Shown here: positions 8,965 to 17,819 of the stretch, piece by piece
How positions within the stretch are numbered: the first letter of the stretch is position 1
How the letters are laid out: each line of letters begins with the position of its first letter
Assembly: GCA_017651225.1 (NCBI GenBank)
Contig: JAGCDF010000074.1
Span: forward strand, 20,074 to 84,073
Direction: 5' to 3'
Source of the DNA: Bacteroidales bacterium
GTDB lineage: Bacteria > Bacteroidota > Bacteroidia > Bacteroidales > UBA932
DNA: 64,000 bases
Notes under the pieces: model-generated
The model's database searches: none
The model's input: the letters and a program-made list of their open reading frames with translations, nothing else
Told to the model about the DNA's origin: nothing
Made by a program: the position numbers and the translations under genes

Positions 8965-8978
8965 TGGCGAATTCGCCA
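8965..8978. other. 14-base perfect palindrome
   Basis: TGGCGAATTCGCCA is fully self-complementary and lies alone in noncoding sequence. It could be an operator, but no regulator points to it. Confidence 0.3.
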
Positions 8979-9144
8979 CAATTAAAGATGAGGATAAAAA
9001 AGAAAAAAGCCCCGCTTAAGCTACACAAACCGCCTTGGTGGAACCAGGGCCTTCGCTTCCGAGCAGGACTTTTTCTTACGCAAAGGGAACCTATTTTCAT
9101 GAAACTTCAAAACAAAGGGGAAAGGCTGGCAAGTGGTGAGGGAT

Positions 9145-9175
9145 TTTGCAATTTGGGCGATTATTTCTATATTTG
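9145..9175 (+). promoter_or_regulatory. Promoter of the pyr operon
   Basis: TTTG (9145-9148), 19 bases, then TATATTTG (9168-9175): a full match to the Bacteroidota -33/-7 consensus and spacing. Transcription should start near 9180, giving a leader of about 130 bases before pyrK. Confidence 0.75.
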
Positions 9176-9190
9176 CATAGATATAACGCA

Positions 9191-9271
9191 ATGGACAGGC
9201 TTAACCTCATTTCAGACTCCCGCTGCTGCGGTTTTCCGAAGGCCAAGCACCTTTGCCTGATAGCTATTTGA
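9191..9271 (+). CDS. Candidate 26-residue leader peptide of the pyr operon
   Basis: A short frame (MDRLNLISDS at its start, LCLIAI at its end) lies entirely inside the predicted leader RNA. Its TGA ends 7 bases before the terminator hairpin at 9279. A small hairpin, CCGC 9220-9223 with GCGG 9228-9231, followed by T4, lies inside it like a pause site. The layout resembles pyrBI-type attenuation in enterobacteria, where a ribosome close behind a slowed polymerase blocks the terminator. No Shine-Dalgarno is evident and a frame this short can occur by chance, so this is inference. Confidence 0.4.
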   Translation: MDRLNLISDSRCCGFPKAKHLCLIAI

Positions 9272-9278
9272 TTGAGCC

Positions 9279-9303
9279 GGACAGTCGTTGACTGTCCTTT
9301 TTT
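9279..9303 (+). terminator. Intrinsic terminator (attenuator) directly before pyrK
   Basis: GGACAGTC (9279-9286) pairs perfectly with GACTGTCC (9290-9297) around a GTT loop, followed by T6 (9298-9303). It sits between the promoter at 9145-9175 and the pyrK ATG, so it can only act as a conditional terminator. The copy of GGACAG at 9193-9198 could compete for the 3' arm. Confidence 0.75.
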
Positions 9304-9309
9304 GTACCT

Positions 9310-10047
9310 ATGCAGAAACGCATTTTCCATATCGAAAGCAACGACGCGGTGGCGCGGGATACTTTCCGCCTCGTGCTGCGCACGGACGGCCCGGTGGCGG
9401 TGTGCAGCGGGCAGTTTGTCGACATCGACATCCCCGGATACTATCTGCGCCGCCCGATCTCGGTCAGCGATTCGCTGCCCGACGGCGTCGTCCTTTACTA
9501 TAAAGTCGTCGGAGAGGGAACGAGAGTCCTTTCCGCCATGGCTCCCGGTGCTGCTCTGGAGCTGCTTTTACCGCTCGGCAACGGATTCGATCCGGAGAAG
9601 TGTGCTGCTGAGGCGCTGCTGATTGGCGGGGGCCTCGGGGCGGCGCCGCTGTACCTGCTGGCGAAGGAGCTGCTCGCGGCCGGCAAGAAAGTTACGGCGG
9701 TGCTCGGTTTCAACAAGGCCGACGAGATCTGCCTGATCGACGAGCTGAAGGCGCTCGGCGTGCCGGTCCACATCGCCACGATGGACGGCTCGGTGGGCAC
9801 GAAAGGCTTCGTGACCGACGCCATCGCCGCGGCGAAGCCCGCCTTCGACCGCTTCTACACCTGCGGCCCGCTGCCCATGATGAAGGCGGTCTGCGCCGCC
9901 CTGTCCGCCCCCGGCGAAGTGAGCCTGGAGGAGCGTATGGGCTGCGGCGCCGGCTTCTGCTACGGCTGCACCGTCCAAACCGCATCCGGCCCCCGGCGCG
10001 TCTGCGCCGACGGCCCCGTCTTCGACAAGGAGGAAGTGCTATGGTAA
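9310..10047 (+). CDS. pyrK: Dihydroorotate dehydrogenase electron-transfer subunit PyrK
   Basis: A 245-residue flavoprotein that passes electrons from PyrD to NAD. The FAD-binding motif RRPISV is near residue 40, the nucleotide-binding GGGLGAAPLYLL near 100, and the 2Fe-2S cysteines sit in CGAGFCYGC plus the later RRVCADG (spacing C-x4-C-x2-C-x12-C), as expected for PyrK. It is first in the operon after the attenuator and overlaps pyrD by 7 bases. Together they form the class 1B, NAD-linked enzyme rather than the quinone-linked type. Confidence 0.95.
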   Translation: MQKRIFHIESNDAVARDTFRLVLRTDGPVAVCSGQFVDIDIPGYYLRRPISVSDSLPDGVVLYYKVVGEGTRVLSAMAPGAALELLLPLGNGFDPEKCAAEALLIGGGLGAAPLYLLAKELLAAGKKVTAVLGFNKADEICLIDELKALGVPVHIATMDGSVGTKGFVTDAIAAAKPAFDRFYTCGPLPMMKAVCAALSAPGEVSLEERMGCGAGFCYGCTVQTASGPRRVCADGPVFDKEEVLW

Positions 10048-10958
10048 CGAAAGATCTCTCCGTCTCCCTGTGCGGCCTGCAGCTCGCCAACCCGGTCGTT
10101 CCCGCCAGCGGGACCTTCGGTTTCGGGCTCGAGCTCGCCGACAGCTTCGACCTCAACCTGCTGGGCGGCATTTCCCTGAAAGGGACCACGCGCGAGGCGC
10201 GCTTCGGCAACCCCACGCCGCGCATCGCCGAGTGCACCGCCGGCATGATCAACTCCGTGGGTCTGCAGAACCCCGGCATTGAGGTGCTCGTCACCGAGAA
10301 GGCCCCCGCCCTGCGCAAGATTTACCGCGGCGCCATCATCGCGAACATCAGCGGCTTCTCCGTCGAGGAGTACGCCTACAACTGCGGCCGCGCCGACGCG
10401 TGCCCGGACATCGACCTCATCGAGGTGAACGTCTCCTGCCCGAACGTGCACGCCGGCGGCATGGCCTTCGGCACCGACCCCGCTTCCGCGGCCTCCGTCA
10501 CGAAGGCCGTACGCGAAGTCGTCCGCCACAAGCCCGTCTTCATCAAGCTCAGCCCCAACGTCACGGACATCGTGTCCATCGCCAAAGCATGCGAGGACGC
10601 CGGCGCGGACGGCATCACCCTGATCAACACCCTGCTCGGGATGCGCATCGACATCAAGAAGCGCAAGCCCGTGATCGCCAACAAGATGGGCGGCTTCTCC
10701 GGGCCGGCGGTCTTCCCGCTCGCCCTGCGGATGGTCTACCAGGTGGCCCATGCCTGCGGCATCCCCGTGATGGGCTGCGGCGGCGTGCGGCGCGCCGAGG
10801 ACGTCATCGAGATGATGATGGCCGGCGCCACGGCCGTGCAGGTGGGCGCGGAGAACCTCCGCAACCCGATGGCCTGTCCGGAGATCGTCGCGGCCCTGCC
10901 CGCGCTGATGGACAGCCTCGGCATCAACAGTTTACAAGAAATTATCGGAACCGTATAG
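10041..10958 (+). CDS. pyrD: Dihydroorotate dehydrogenase catalytic subunit, class 1B
   Basis: A 305-residue FMN TIM-barrel enzyme that oxidises dihydroorotate to orotate. The catalytic cysteine is in [11 protein letters not shown], the class 1 loop; FIKLSPN and [12 protein letters not shown] match the FMN phosphate-binding end of the barrel. Pairing with PyrK indicates class 1B. Its ATG overlaps the pyrK stop, and the pyrF ATG begins 2 bases after its own stop, so translation is probably coupled. Confidence 0.96.
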   Translation: MVTKDLSVSLCGLQLANPVVPASGTFGFGLELADSFDLNLLGGISLKGTTREARFGNPTPRIAECTAGMINSVGLQNPGIEVLVTEKAPALRKIYRGAIIANISGFSVEEYAYNCGRADACPDIDLIEVNVSCPNVHAGGMAFGTDPASAASVTKAVREVVRHKPVFIKLSPNVTDIVSIAKACEDAGADGITLINTLLGMRIDIKKRKPVIANKMGGFSGPAVFPLALRMVYQVAHACGIPVMGCGGVRRAEDVIEMMMAGATAVQVGAENLRNPMACPEIVAALPALMDSLGINSLQEIIGTV

Positions 10959-10959
10959 C

Positions 10960-11664
10960 ATGGCAAAAGACGTCATCATCGCCTGCGACTTCGCAAGCAG
11001 ACAGCAAACCCTGGACTTCCTCGACCGCTTCGAGGGCGGCCGCAAACCCTTCGTCAAGATCGGCATGGAGCTGTTCTACGCCGAGGGCCCGGACATCGTG
11101 CGCGAGATCAAGCGCCGGGGCCACCCCATCTTCCTGGACCTCAAGCTCCACGACATTCCCAACACCGTCCGAAAGGCGATGAAGGTCCTCTCCGGGCTGG
11201 ACGTCGACATGTGCAACGTGCACGCGGCCGGCACCGTGGAGATGATGCGCGCCGCCGTAGAGGGCCTGACCCGCGAGGACGGCACGCGCCCGCTGCTGAT
11301 CGCCGTCACGCAGCTCACCTCCACCAGCGAGGAGCGCATGCAGCAGGAGCTGCTCATCGGCGCGAGCATCAACGACACGATCGTGAAATACGCGCAGAAC
11401 GCGCGCGAGGCCGGCCTGGACGGCGTCGTCTGCTCGCCGCTCGAAGCGGCGATGGTCAAGGACGCCTGCGGCCCGGACTTCGTCACCGTCACGCCGGGCA
11501 TCCGTTTCGCGGATGCGGCCGCGGACGACCAGGTGCGCATCACCACGCCCGCCCGCGCCCGCGAAATCGGCTCCGACTACATCGTGGTCGGCCGTCCCGT
11601 CACGGCCGCCCCGGACCCCGTCGCCGCCTATCAACGTTGTTTACAAGAATTTTTGAATCAATAA
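10960..11664 (+). CDS. pyrF: Orotidine 5'-phosphate decarboxylase
   Basis: A 234-residue enzyme that decarboxylates OMP to UMP. The signature [10 protein letters not shown] at about residues 58-67 carries the catalytic Lys-Asp pair, with VHAAG and TPGIRF further on. It is the shorter bacterial PyrF type, not the 270-residue type found in many other Bacteroidales. Its TAA overlaps the pyrE ATG by one base (TAATG). Confidence 0.96.
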   Translation: MAKDVIIACDFASRQQTLDFLDRFEGGRKPFVKIGMELFYAEGPDIVREIKRRGHPIFLDLKLHDIPNTVRKAMKVLSGLDVDMCNVHAAGTVEMMRAAVEGLTREDGTRPLLIAVTQLTSTSEERMQQELLIGASINDTIVKYAQNAREAGLDGVVCSPLEAAMVKDACGPDFVTVTPGIRFADAAADDQVRITTPARAREIGSDYIVVGRPVTAAPDPVAAYQRCLQEFLNQ

Positions 11665-12272
11665 TGGAAAAGTTAATCGCCAAGCAACTCCTCTCCGTCA
11701 AGGCCGTGTTCCTCCGTCCGGAGGAGCCGTTCACCTGGGCCAGCGGCATCCAGAGCCCGATCTACTGCGACAACCGGCTCACGCTGTCCTCCCCCGCCGT
11801 CCGTTCCCGCATCGAGGCGGGCCTCGCCTCGCTCGTGCAGCTGCACTTCCCCGAGGCTGAAGCGCTGATGGGCACGTCCACCGCCGGCATCGCCCACGCC
11901 GCCATCACCGCCACCCTGCTCGACCTGCCGATGGGCTATGTCCGCGGCGAGGCCAAGAGCCACGGGCGCACCAACCGCATCGAGGGCCGGCTCGACCCCG
12001 GCACCAAGGTCGTCGTGGTCGAGGACCTCATCTCCACGGGCGGCAGCGCCATCGACGTGGTGGAGGCCCTGCGCGAAGCGGGCGCCGAGGTGCTCGGCAT
12101 CGTGAGCATCTTCACCTACGGGCTGAAGAAGGGCATCGAGCGCCTGGCCGCGGCGAACGTCGAGAACTACTCGCTCAGCAACCTCGACGCGCTCGTGGAC
12201 GTCGCCGTCGAGGAGAACTACATCACCCCCGCCCAGAAAGAACAGATCCTGCAATTCCGCAACAGTTTATGA
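11664..12272 (+). CDS. pyrE: Orotate phosphoribosyltransferase
   Basis: A 202-residue enzyme that joins orotate and PRPP to give OMP. The PRPP-binding signature [14 protein letters not shown] is near residues 112-125. The frame is open further upstream inside pyrF, but the ATG at 11664 gives [11 protein letters not shown] and the usual length, and fits the TAATG coupling to pyrF. The stop overlaps the pyrB ATG by 4 bases (ATGA). Confidence 0.95.
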   Translation: MEKLIAKQLLSVKAVFLRPEEPFTWASGIQSPIYCDNRLTLSSPAVRSRIEAGLASLVQLHFPEAEALMGTSTAGIAHAAITATLLDLPMGYVRGEAKSHGRTNRIEGRLDPGTKVVVVEDLISTGGSAIDVVEALREAGAEVLGIVSIFTYGLKKGIERLAAANVENYSLSNLDALVDVAVEENYITPAQKEQILQFRNSL

Positions 12273-13348
12273 AACACCTCATCGATCCCACCGACCTCTC
12301 CAAGGAGGAAATCGACCAGATCGTAGCCCTGGCCGAAGACATCATCGCCCACCGCGAGCGCTATCAGGGCAGCATGGCCCACAAGAAGCTCGCCACGCTC
12401 TTCTACGAACCCAGCACCCGCACGCGCCTGTCTTTCACGGCCGCGATGATGGAGCTGGGCGGCAACGTCCTCGGTTTTTCCAATCCGCAGAATTCTTCCG
12501 TCAGCAAGGGCGAGACGGTGCAGGACACCGTGCGCGTGGTGGGTTGCTTCGCCGACATCATCGCGATGCGCCACCCCATCGAGGGCGCGCCGCTCGTGGC
12601 CACGGAGGTGTCGCGCGTGCCGATCATCAACGCCGGCGACGGCTCGCACAGCCACCCGACCCAGACGCTCACCGACCTGCTGACCATCAAGCGGGAGCTC
12701 GGCCACATCGACGGGATCACCATCGGTTTCTGCGGCGACCTCCGCTTCGGCCGCACGGTCCATTCGCTGATCAAGGCGCTCTCCCGCTACCAGGACATCA
12801 AGGTCGTGCTGATCGCGCCCGACGAGCTGCGCCTGCCGGATTATATCAAGCAGGATGTCTGCGACAAGATGGGCGTGCAGTATCGCGAGACGGATTCGCT
12901 CGATGAGGCGATTCCCGAGCTGGACGTTCTCTATATGACGCGTGTGCAGAAAGAGCGCTTCCTGGACGAGGATGAGTTCGACCGTGTGAAAGACAGCTTT
13001 GTGCTGGACGCCCGCCGTATGGCGCTGGCCAAGCCGAAGATGGCCGTGTTGCATCCGCTGCCGCGTGTAAACGAGATTCTCACCGAGGTGGACGATGATC
13101 CGCGCGCCGCGTATTTCCGCCAGGTGGAGAACGGTAAGTTCGTACGTATGGCGCTGATTGTGAGTCTGATGGAGTGGAAGAACGATCCCGCACACGCGAT
13201 GCCGGAGCACGAGGCGCCCATCCACAATCCGGCGCTGCACTGCACCAATCCCAAGTGTATCTGCAACAACGAGAAGCACGAGCCCCTCTTCCGCCACGCC
13301 GAAAACGGCATCACCCGCTGCTGGTACTGCGACAGCAAGGTTCGTTAG
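12269..13348 (+). CDS. pyrB: Aspartate carbamoyltransferase with a fused PyrI-like zinc tail
   Basis: A 359-residue protein. Residues 1 to about 305 are the catalytic chain, with [25 protein letters not shown] and HPLPRVNEI. The last 42 residues resemble the zinc domain of the PyrI regulatory chain: Cys325-x4-Cys330 and Cys351-x2-Cys354 reproduce the C-x4-C...C-x2-C ligands. The nucleotide-binding domain of PyrI is absent and no pyrI follows. I infer that the tail serves assembly rather than CTP/ATP control. It is last in the pyr operon. Confidence 0.94.
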   Translation: MKHLIDPTDLSKEEIDQIVALAEDIIAHRERYQGSMAHKKLATLFYEPSTRTRLSFTAAMMELGGNVLGFSNPQNSSVSKGETVQDTVRVVGCFADIIAMRHPIEGAPLVATEVSRVPIINAGDGSHSHPTQTLTDLLTIKRELGHIDGITIGFCGDLRFGRTVHSLIKALSRYQDIKVVLIAPDELRLPDYIKQDVCDKMGVQYRETDSLDEAIPELDVLYMTRVQKERFLDEDEFDRVKDSFVLDARRMALAKPKMAVLHPLPRVNEILTEVDDDPRAAYFRQVENGKFVRMALIVSLMEWKNDPAHAMPEHEAPIHNPALHCTNPKCICNNEKHEPLFRHAENGITRCWYCDSKVR

Positions 13349-13362
13349 CGAACTTTGCTGTC
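13331..13362. terminator. 14-bp hairpin over the pyrB stop codon
   Basis: GACAGCAAGGTTCG (13331-13344) pairs with CGAACTTTGCTGTC (13349-13362) with one G-T pair; the loop TTAG contains the pyrB TAG. It lies between convergent genes and could work in both directions. There is no T-run. Confidence 0.55.
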
Positions 13363-13393
13363 CAGACCACGGTTCCTGCCGGGATGAAGCGGA

Positions 13394-15250
13394 CTAGAAC
13401 TGGAAGTAGATAAAGGCCTGGAGGTCTGCCGTGATGAACTGGTAGACCAGGAGGACGACGGCGACGACGGCGAAGACGAGGACCGGGACCGGGAGCATCG
13501 CGAAGTTGATGCGGTACCAACGTTTCCAGCGGGCCGGGAGCCAGTGGATGACCAGGCCGGCGATCACCAGCGCGAAGACTTTCCAGTAAGCCAGGCAGAC
13601 CTGCGGGACCAGCGACCAGTCCCAGGCGGAGCCGATCTGCTCCACCATCTTGCGGGCCGTCTGCCAGGCCACCTCATTGGCCGTGGACGGATTCAGGTTG
13701 CTGCCGCTACGGAAGAACAGGCGCGTGAAGGTAATGAAGGTGAAGGTCTGCGCCACACCCCAGATGTAGCCGATCCGCTTGCAGCCCCAGCCGTTGGCGA
13801 GGTGGAAGATGAAGCGCACCAGCGTGCCCAGCCAGACGAAGACCGCCCAGACGAAGAGCAGGTTCCAGATCGGCGCGCCGACCGTCCAGTGCAGCACGCC
13901 CAGGAGCGCGGTCGCGCCCGTTACGAGCCCCATGCGCGTCCACCAGCCCATCTCCTTCCAGAACTGGTAGGCGATCAGGCCGATGCCGTTCAGGCCGCCC
14001 CAGATGATGAAATTCCACGAGGCGCCGTGCCAGAGACCACCCAGCAGCATCGTGATGAAGCGATTGATATTCGCGAGAATCTTCTTGCGCCGCTCCGGCT
14101 TGAAATGGGCCACCAGGCCCAGCACCGCCGCCAGCAGCACGAAGACCAGCGACACGATCCAGCTGCCGGACAGGATGACCGCGATCACCGCGAAGAGGAT
14201 GATCCAGAAATAGGTGCCGAAGGTGGCGTTGCGGTTGCCGCCCAGCGGGATGTAGAGGTAATTCTTCAGCCAGTTGCTCAGCGACATGTGCCAGCGCCGC
14301 CAGAAGTCCTGAGGATTGGAGGCCTTGTAGGGCGAATTGAAGTTCTGCGGCAGGTAGAAGCCCATCAGCATCGCGACGCCGATGGCGATGTCCGTGTAGC
14401 CGGAGAAGTCGGCGTAGACCTGCAGGGAGTAGCCGAACAGGGCCGCGAGGTTCTCGAAACCCGTGTAGAGCTGGGGGTTCTCGAAGACGCGGTCGATGAA
14501 GTTGACCGCGATGTAGTCGCTCAGGATCAACTTCTTAGCCAGACCGTTCAGGATCCAGAACACCGCGATGCCGAACTGCTTCCGCGCCAGGTAGTAGGGC
14601 TTGTAGAGCTGCGGGATGAACTCGCTCGCCCGCACGATCGGGCCGGCTACCAGCTGCGGGAAGAAGCTCACGTAGAAGCCGAAATCGAGGATGTTGTCCA
14701 CCGGCTTCACCTGCCCGCGGTAGACGTCGACCGTGTAGCTGATCACCTGGAAGGTGAAGAAGGAGATGCCCACCGGCAGGACGATGCTGTCCACGGTGAA
14801 GCGCTCCGCCCCGGTGAGGGCGTTGCCCAGCATGCCGAACACGTTCACGACCTTCATCTCCAGGCCCGTCATCGAATAGACGAAGTCCGCGAAGAAGTAG
14901 GAATACTTGAAGTAGCACAGGATCAGCAGGTCCAGCGTGACGCTCAGGATCAGCCAACGCTTCTTGCGGCGCGCGTCCTTCTCCGCGGCGATGCGCCGCG
15001 CGATCGTGAAGTCCGAGCAGGTCATGAAGATCAGGATCAGCACGGACAGGCCGCTGGTCTTGTAGTAGAAGAAGAGGCTGACGAAGAAGAGGAAAGCGTT
15101 GCGCAGCAGGCGGCGGTCGCCGATGAGCGCGAAGATCGCGTACACCAGCGCGAAGAACGCCCAGAAGTAGAACTGGGTGAACAGCAGCGGCGAGTTCGGG
15201 TCAAACCCGAACAGACGTTGTGCGAATGCCGATATGCCGCTGAGATCCAT
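13394..15250 (-). CDS. MBOAT-family O-acyltransferase (AlgI/DltB-like)
   Basis: A 618-residue polytopic membrane protein. Family marks are FPQLVAGPIVRASEF near residues 197-211, DFWRRWHMSLSNWLK with His321, and LWHGASWNFIIWGG with His408, the usual catalytic His. Proteins of this type pass acetyl groups across the inner membrane for esterification of alginate, teichoic acid or other glycans. Two SGNH proteins lie directly upstream in the same direction, the nearer one adjoining it without a gap, as in polysaccharide O-acetylation cassettes. The substrate is unknown. Confidence 0.92.
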   Translation of the reverse strand: MDLSGISAFAQRLFGFDPNSPLLFTQFYFWAFFALVYAIFALIGDRRLLRNAFLFFVSLFFYYKTSGLSVLILIFMTCSDFTIARRIAAEKDARRKKRWLILSVTLDLLILCYFKYSYFFADFVYSMTGLEMKVVNVFGMLGNALTGAERFTVDSIVLPVGISFFTFQVISYTVDVYRGQVKPVDNILDFGFYVSFFPQLVAGPIVRASEFIPQLYKPYYLARKQFGIAVFWILNGLAKKLILSDYIAVNFIDRVFENPQLYTGFENLAALFGYSLQVYADFSGYTDIAIGVAMLMGFYLPQNFNSPYKASNPQDFWRRWHMSLSNWLKNYLYIPLGGNRNATFGTYFWIILFAVIAVILSGSWIVSLVFVLLAAVLGLVAHFKPERRKKILANINRFITMLLGGLWHGASWNFIIWGGLNGIGLIAYQFWKEMGWWTRMGLVTGATALLGVLHWTVGAPIWNLLFVWAVFVWLGTLVRFIFHLANGWGCKRIGYIWGVAQTFTFITFTRLFFRSGSNLNPSTANEVAWQTARKMVEQIGSAWDWSLVPQVCLAYWKVFALVIAGLVIHWLPARWKRWYRINFAMLPVPVLVFAVVAVVLLVYQFITADLQAFIYFQF

Positions 15251-16477
15251 CTACTTGCCGTGTTGTTCTTTATCTGCCATCAGCGCCTCCGTGAAGAGGT
15301 CGCCCAGCAGTTCGTATCCTTGTTGTGTGAAGTGCAGGCGGTCCGGCCGGGCCAGGCCGGCGTCGCGCCATTTCTCGACCGAATGCGCCCCGCCCATGAT
15401 GGCGTAGACGTCCCAGACGCCGGCGCCGAATTCCTCGGCCAGCTCCATCATCACCTGGCGCACCCGCTCGGTATTCTGGTTGTAGCTCATCCCGCGCCGC
15501 ACGTAGCGGTAGCTGTCGTTGTTGGTCACGAAGATGAAGGCGCACTCGGGGTTGGTCTCCAGGACCAGGCGCATCAGCCGCCGGTAGTTCTCCTTGAAGC
15601 GCTCGGGATTGAAATTGTTCACCGGCACGGCGGAATCGTTGATGCCCACGGCCAGGATGGCCAGGTCGGGATGCACCAGCTGCATGTCGCGCGCCAGGTC
15701 CTCGCACTTGTCCAGCCAGGACGGCAGCGCCGCCCCGTTCACGCCGGAGGAGAAGTAATTGATGCCCGGCCGCCAGCTGATCGGCTGCAGGCCGGTGAGC
15801 GTGAACTCCTCACCCGCCGGGATGTGGAACTGCACCTGGACGCTGTCCGTAGGTGCCGGGAGGTCGAAGAGGAAGCTGTGCGTGGCGGAGTCGTAATCGA
15901 AGCGCAGCGTGTCCGCAAGGCAGACGATGTAGGGATAGGCTCCCAGCGTGGAGCCGTAGCCCAGCACGCGCAGGCTCTCGCAGGTCCAGCGGTCGGAGCC
16001 GTCGGGATTGAGGCGGAAGCTTACCGAGGCGTCGGGGCTCGCCGTGCGCGCGCCGTAGCCCGTGATGCCGTAGCGGGGCCGGCGCAGCTCGCTGCTCTGC
16101 GTCAGGATGGGCGCCTCCCACGTGCCGGTCGCCGAGATGTTGTACGAGCGGTCGGTGTTGGTGCCCGCCAGGCGCAGCGGGAAGAGGAAGCCGCGGTCGC
16201 CGCGCAGGAAGAGCGAATCAAGGTTGTTCATGATGCGGTTCGGGAAGAACGCCGCTTGTACGTGCGAACCGCCCACGTGCCAGATGTTCACATTCCCCCG
16301 CCCCGTCGCCACCAGGCTGTCCAGCTTGGCGTAGAAGCGGTCCTGCGCCTCCCGGGAACCCGGGAAATGCAGCACCGACTCCTCCGCGTGGACACACGCG
16401 GGGAGCTCCTGGGCGGCGAGGCCGCCAGCCAGGAACAGCGCCAGCAGGCTAGCGAGTATGTGAATCCTAGCGGCCAT
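15251..16477 (-). CDS. Exported SGNH/GDSL-hydrolase-fold protein
   Basis: A 408-residue protein with an N-terminal signal peptide ending near LAAQE. SGNH blocks are visible: block I is HVGGSHVQA, where the usual GDS is replaced; block III is LAVGINDS with the conserved Gly and Asn; block V is RPDRLHFTQQGYELLG with Asp-x-x-His. The atypical block I leaves the serine uncertain (GGSH). It is probably the periplasmic partner of the adjoining MBOAT protein, transferring or removing O-acyl groups. It overlaps the upstream SGNH gene by 11 bases. Confidence 0.82.
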   Translation of the reverse strand: MAARIHILASLLALFLAGGLAAQELPACVHAEESVLHFPGSREAQDRFYAKLDSLVATGRGNVNIWHVGGSHVQAAFFPNRIMNNLDSLFLRGDRGFLFPLRLAGTNTDRSYNISATGTWEAPILTQSSELRRPRYGITGYGARTASPDASVSFRLNPDGSDRWTCESLRVLGYGSTLGAYPYIVCLADTLRFDYDSATHSFLFDLPAPTDSVQVQFHIPAGEEFTLTGLQPISWRPGINYFSSGVNGAALPSWLDKCEDLARDMQLVHPDLAILAVGINDSAVPVNNFNPERFKENYRRLMRLVLETNPECAFIFVTNNDSYRYVRRGMSYNQNTERVRQVMMELAEEFGAGVWDVYAIMGGAHSVEKWRDAGLARPDRLHFTQQGYELLGDLFTEALMADKEQHGK

Positions 16478-17819
16478 TTTTCTTTCTCCAGCTATAGTAT
16501 TCGTAATACAGCGAGAACGAATCGCAGAACATCTCGCCGACCTTCCGGGCGCCGGCGAGCGTGAAATGGATGTAGTCCGGGCCGGCCAGCGCCGGGCGGG
16601 CGGTCACCCACTGCACCATCGAGCCTTCCCCGCCCATCACGCCGTAGATGTCCCAGTAGGCGGCGCCGCACTCCAGCGCGGCCGAGCGCAGCGAATCCAC
16701 GACATTCGCGAGCTTGGGATAGGTCTGGCGCTTGCCGTTGATCGTCGTGGCCATGTCGGAGGGGCCGATGAAGACGATCTTCGCCTTCGGCGCCAGCTCC
16801 TGGATGTGGCGGATCTGCTTGCGGATGTTCTCTTTATAATTCGAAATCACTTTGTCGGTCTTGAGGTACGGCACGCTGTTGCCGCCGTACTGCAGGATGA
16901 TCATGCGCACGTTCTCCTCCTTGTAGAAGCTGCGCAGTTGCGCGTCGTCCATCGAGGTGAAGATGGTGCCGGAGCAGCCGCGCATCGGCACGTTGTCCAT
17001 CCGCACGCCCGTCTTGCTGTCGAGCAGGACGCCGTAGAGGTCGGCGTGGCCGGTGGTGGTCAGCGACACGCGCGCAGAGCTGTCCGGCAGCTCGTAGCGG
17101 ATGAAGGAGAGCGGATTGTCGGTGGTCTCCACGCGGCGCTGGTCGCCTTCGTTGGACACGTTCAGGTAGCTCCGGACGTTGCCGGCCACCAGCGTCACAC
17201 GCTCGAAGTTGCTGGGGCGCTGGTCCTTGCGGACCACCTGGCGGAAGGACAGGGTCGTGACCGAGTCCAGGCGCGTGAAGTCGGCGAAGGGGCCGTACTG
17301 GCGGCCGCTCGCCCGGTTGCCCTGGCCGCCGTAGTTGAAGTAACGGCGCAGCTTCACGGAGCTGCTTCCGCTCATGCGCGGGGTGGAGAGCTTGCGCGCC
17401 GGCATCATGCCGGGGCCGTTGCCGCCGAAGCGCTCCTGGAGCCGCTCGCGGATGGTCCCCGTGATGCGATCTTCCTCGATCTGGGAGTCGCCGTAATGCA
17501 CGATGCGCACCGGCTTCTCCTCCGCCTGCTCCAGGGCGGCGAACACCTCGTCGAAGAAGCGTTCGTTGCCGTCCGGCAGGTAGAAGCGGGCCGGATCCTC
17601 CCGGAAAAAAGCCTGGAACTGGTCCTGCTCGGCGGCGAGGGCCGCCTCCCGGCGCTGCTCGAGGAGTTCCTCGGGCGAGGGCCCCTGCTCCTGCGCCGGC
17701 GCGAAGATATCACACAAGCGCGGAAAGCGAAGCGCGCTCCCCTCCGGAACGACGAGGCACATGACCGCCAGCACGGCGATCACGGAGAACAGAAACAGGA
17801 CGATATAGGATTTTTTCAT
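16467..17819 (-). CDS. Membrane-anchored SGNH/GDSL-hydrolase-fold protein
   Basis: A 450-residue protein. I chose the ATG at 17819, which gives [19 protein letters not shown], a signal or anchor segment; an alternative start 13 codons upstream lies within uvrB. Block I is complete ([11 protein letters not shown], Ser nucleophile), block III is [10 protein letters not shown] and block V is [15 protein letters not shown] charged Glu/Ala-rich stretch follows the anchor. With the next two genes it forms a probable acyl-transfer cassette acting on an exported glycan. The start overlaps the uvrB stop by 4 bases. Confidence 0.82.
   Translation of the reverse strand: MKKSYIVLFLFSVIAVLAVMCLVVPEGSALRFPRLCDIFAPAQEQGPSPEELLEQRREAALAAEQDQFQAFFREDPARFYLPDGNERFFDEVFAALEQAEEKPVRIVHYGDSQIEEDRITGTIRERLQERFGGNGPGMMPARKLSTPRMSGSSSVKLRRYFNYGGQGNRASGRQYGPFADFTRLDSVTTLSFRQVVRKDQRPSNFERVTLVAGNVRSYLNVSNEGDQRRVETTDNPLSFIRYELPDSSARVSLTTTGHADLYGVLLDSKTGVRMDNVPMRGCSGTIFTSMDDAQLRSFYKEENVRMIILQYGGNSVPYLKTDKVISNYKENIRKQIRHIQELAPKAKIVFIGPSDMATTINGKRQTYPKLANVVDSLRSAALECGAAYWDIYGVMGGEGSMVQWVTARPALAGPDYIHFTLAGARKVGEMFCDSFSLYYEYYSWRKKNGR

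Larger units (their letters stand above)
8401..9144. other. Long intergenic region with hairpins and palindromes, no convincing gene
   Basis: No frame in this stretch has family signatures or Bacteroidota-like coding character. From left to right it holds a degenerate palindromic repeat (about 8435-8466), a nested hairpin (8490-8567), two loop-family hairpins (8611-8642 and 8661-8694), a REP-like palindrome (8832-8856) and a 14-base perfect palindrome TGGCGAATTCGCCA (8965-8978). The part from about 8980 to 9144 shows nothing I can name. The pyr promoter follows. Confidence 0.6.

Noticed and set aside
8882-9260. Small open frames on both strands between pyrC and the pyr promoter
   Set aside because: Low-complexity Lys/Phe runs, no ribosome-binding site or promoter, and no similarity to known small proteins that I recognise.
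8394-9309. tRNA or rRNA gene in the long intergenic region
   Set aside because: No cloverleaf, T-loop GTTCGAAT-type sequence or rRNA core segment could be found by eye.
9145-9312. PyrR-binding or known riboswitch class before pyrK
   Set aside because: I could not recognise a PyrR-loop or any known aptamer core in the 130-base leader; leader-peptide attenuation fits better but is unproven.
13544-16564. Plus-strand open frame of 1006 codons opposite the MBOAT/SGNH genes
   Set aside because: Antisense shadow of two genes with membrane segments and catalytic motifs; no family features of its own.
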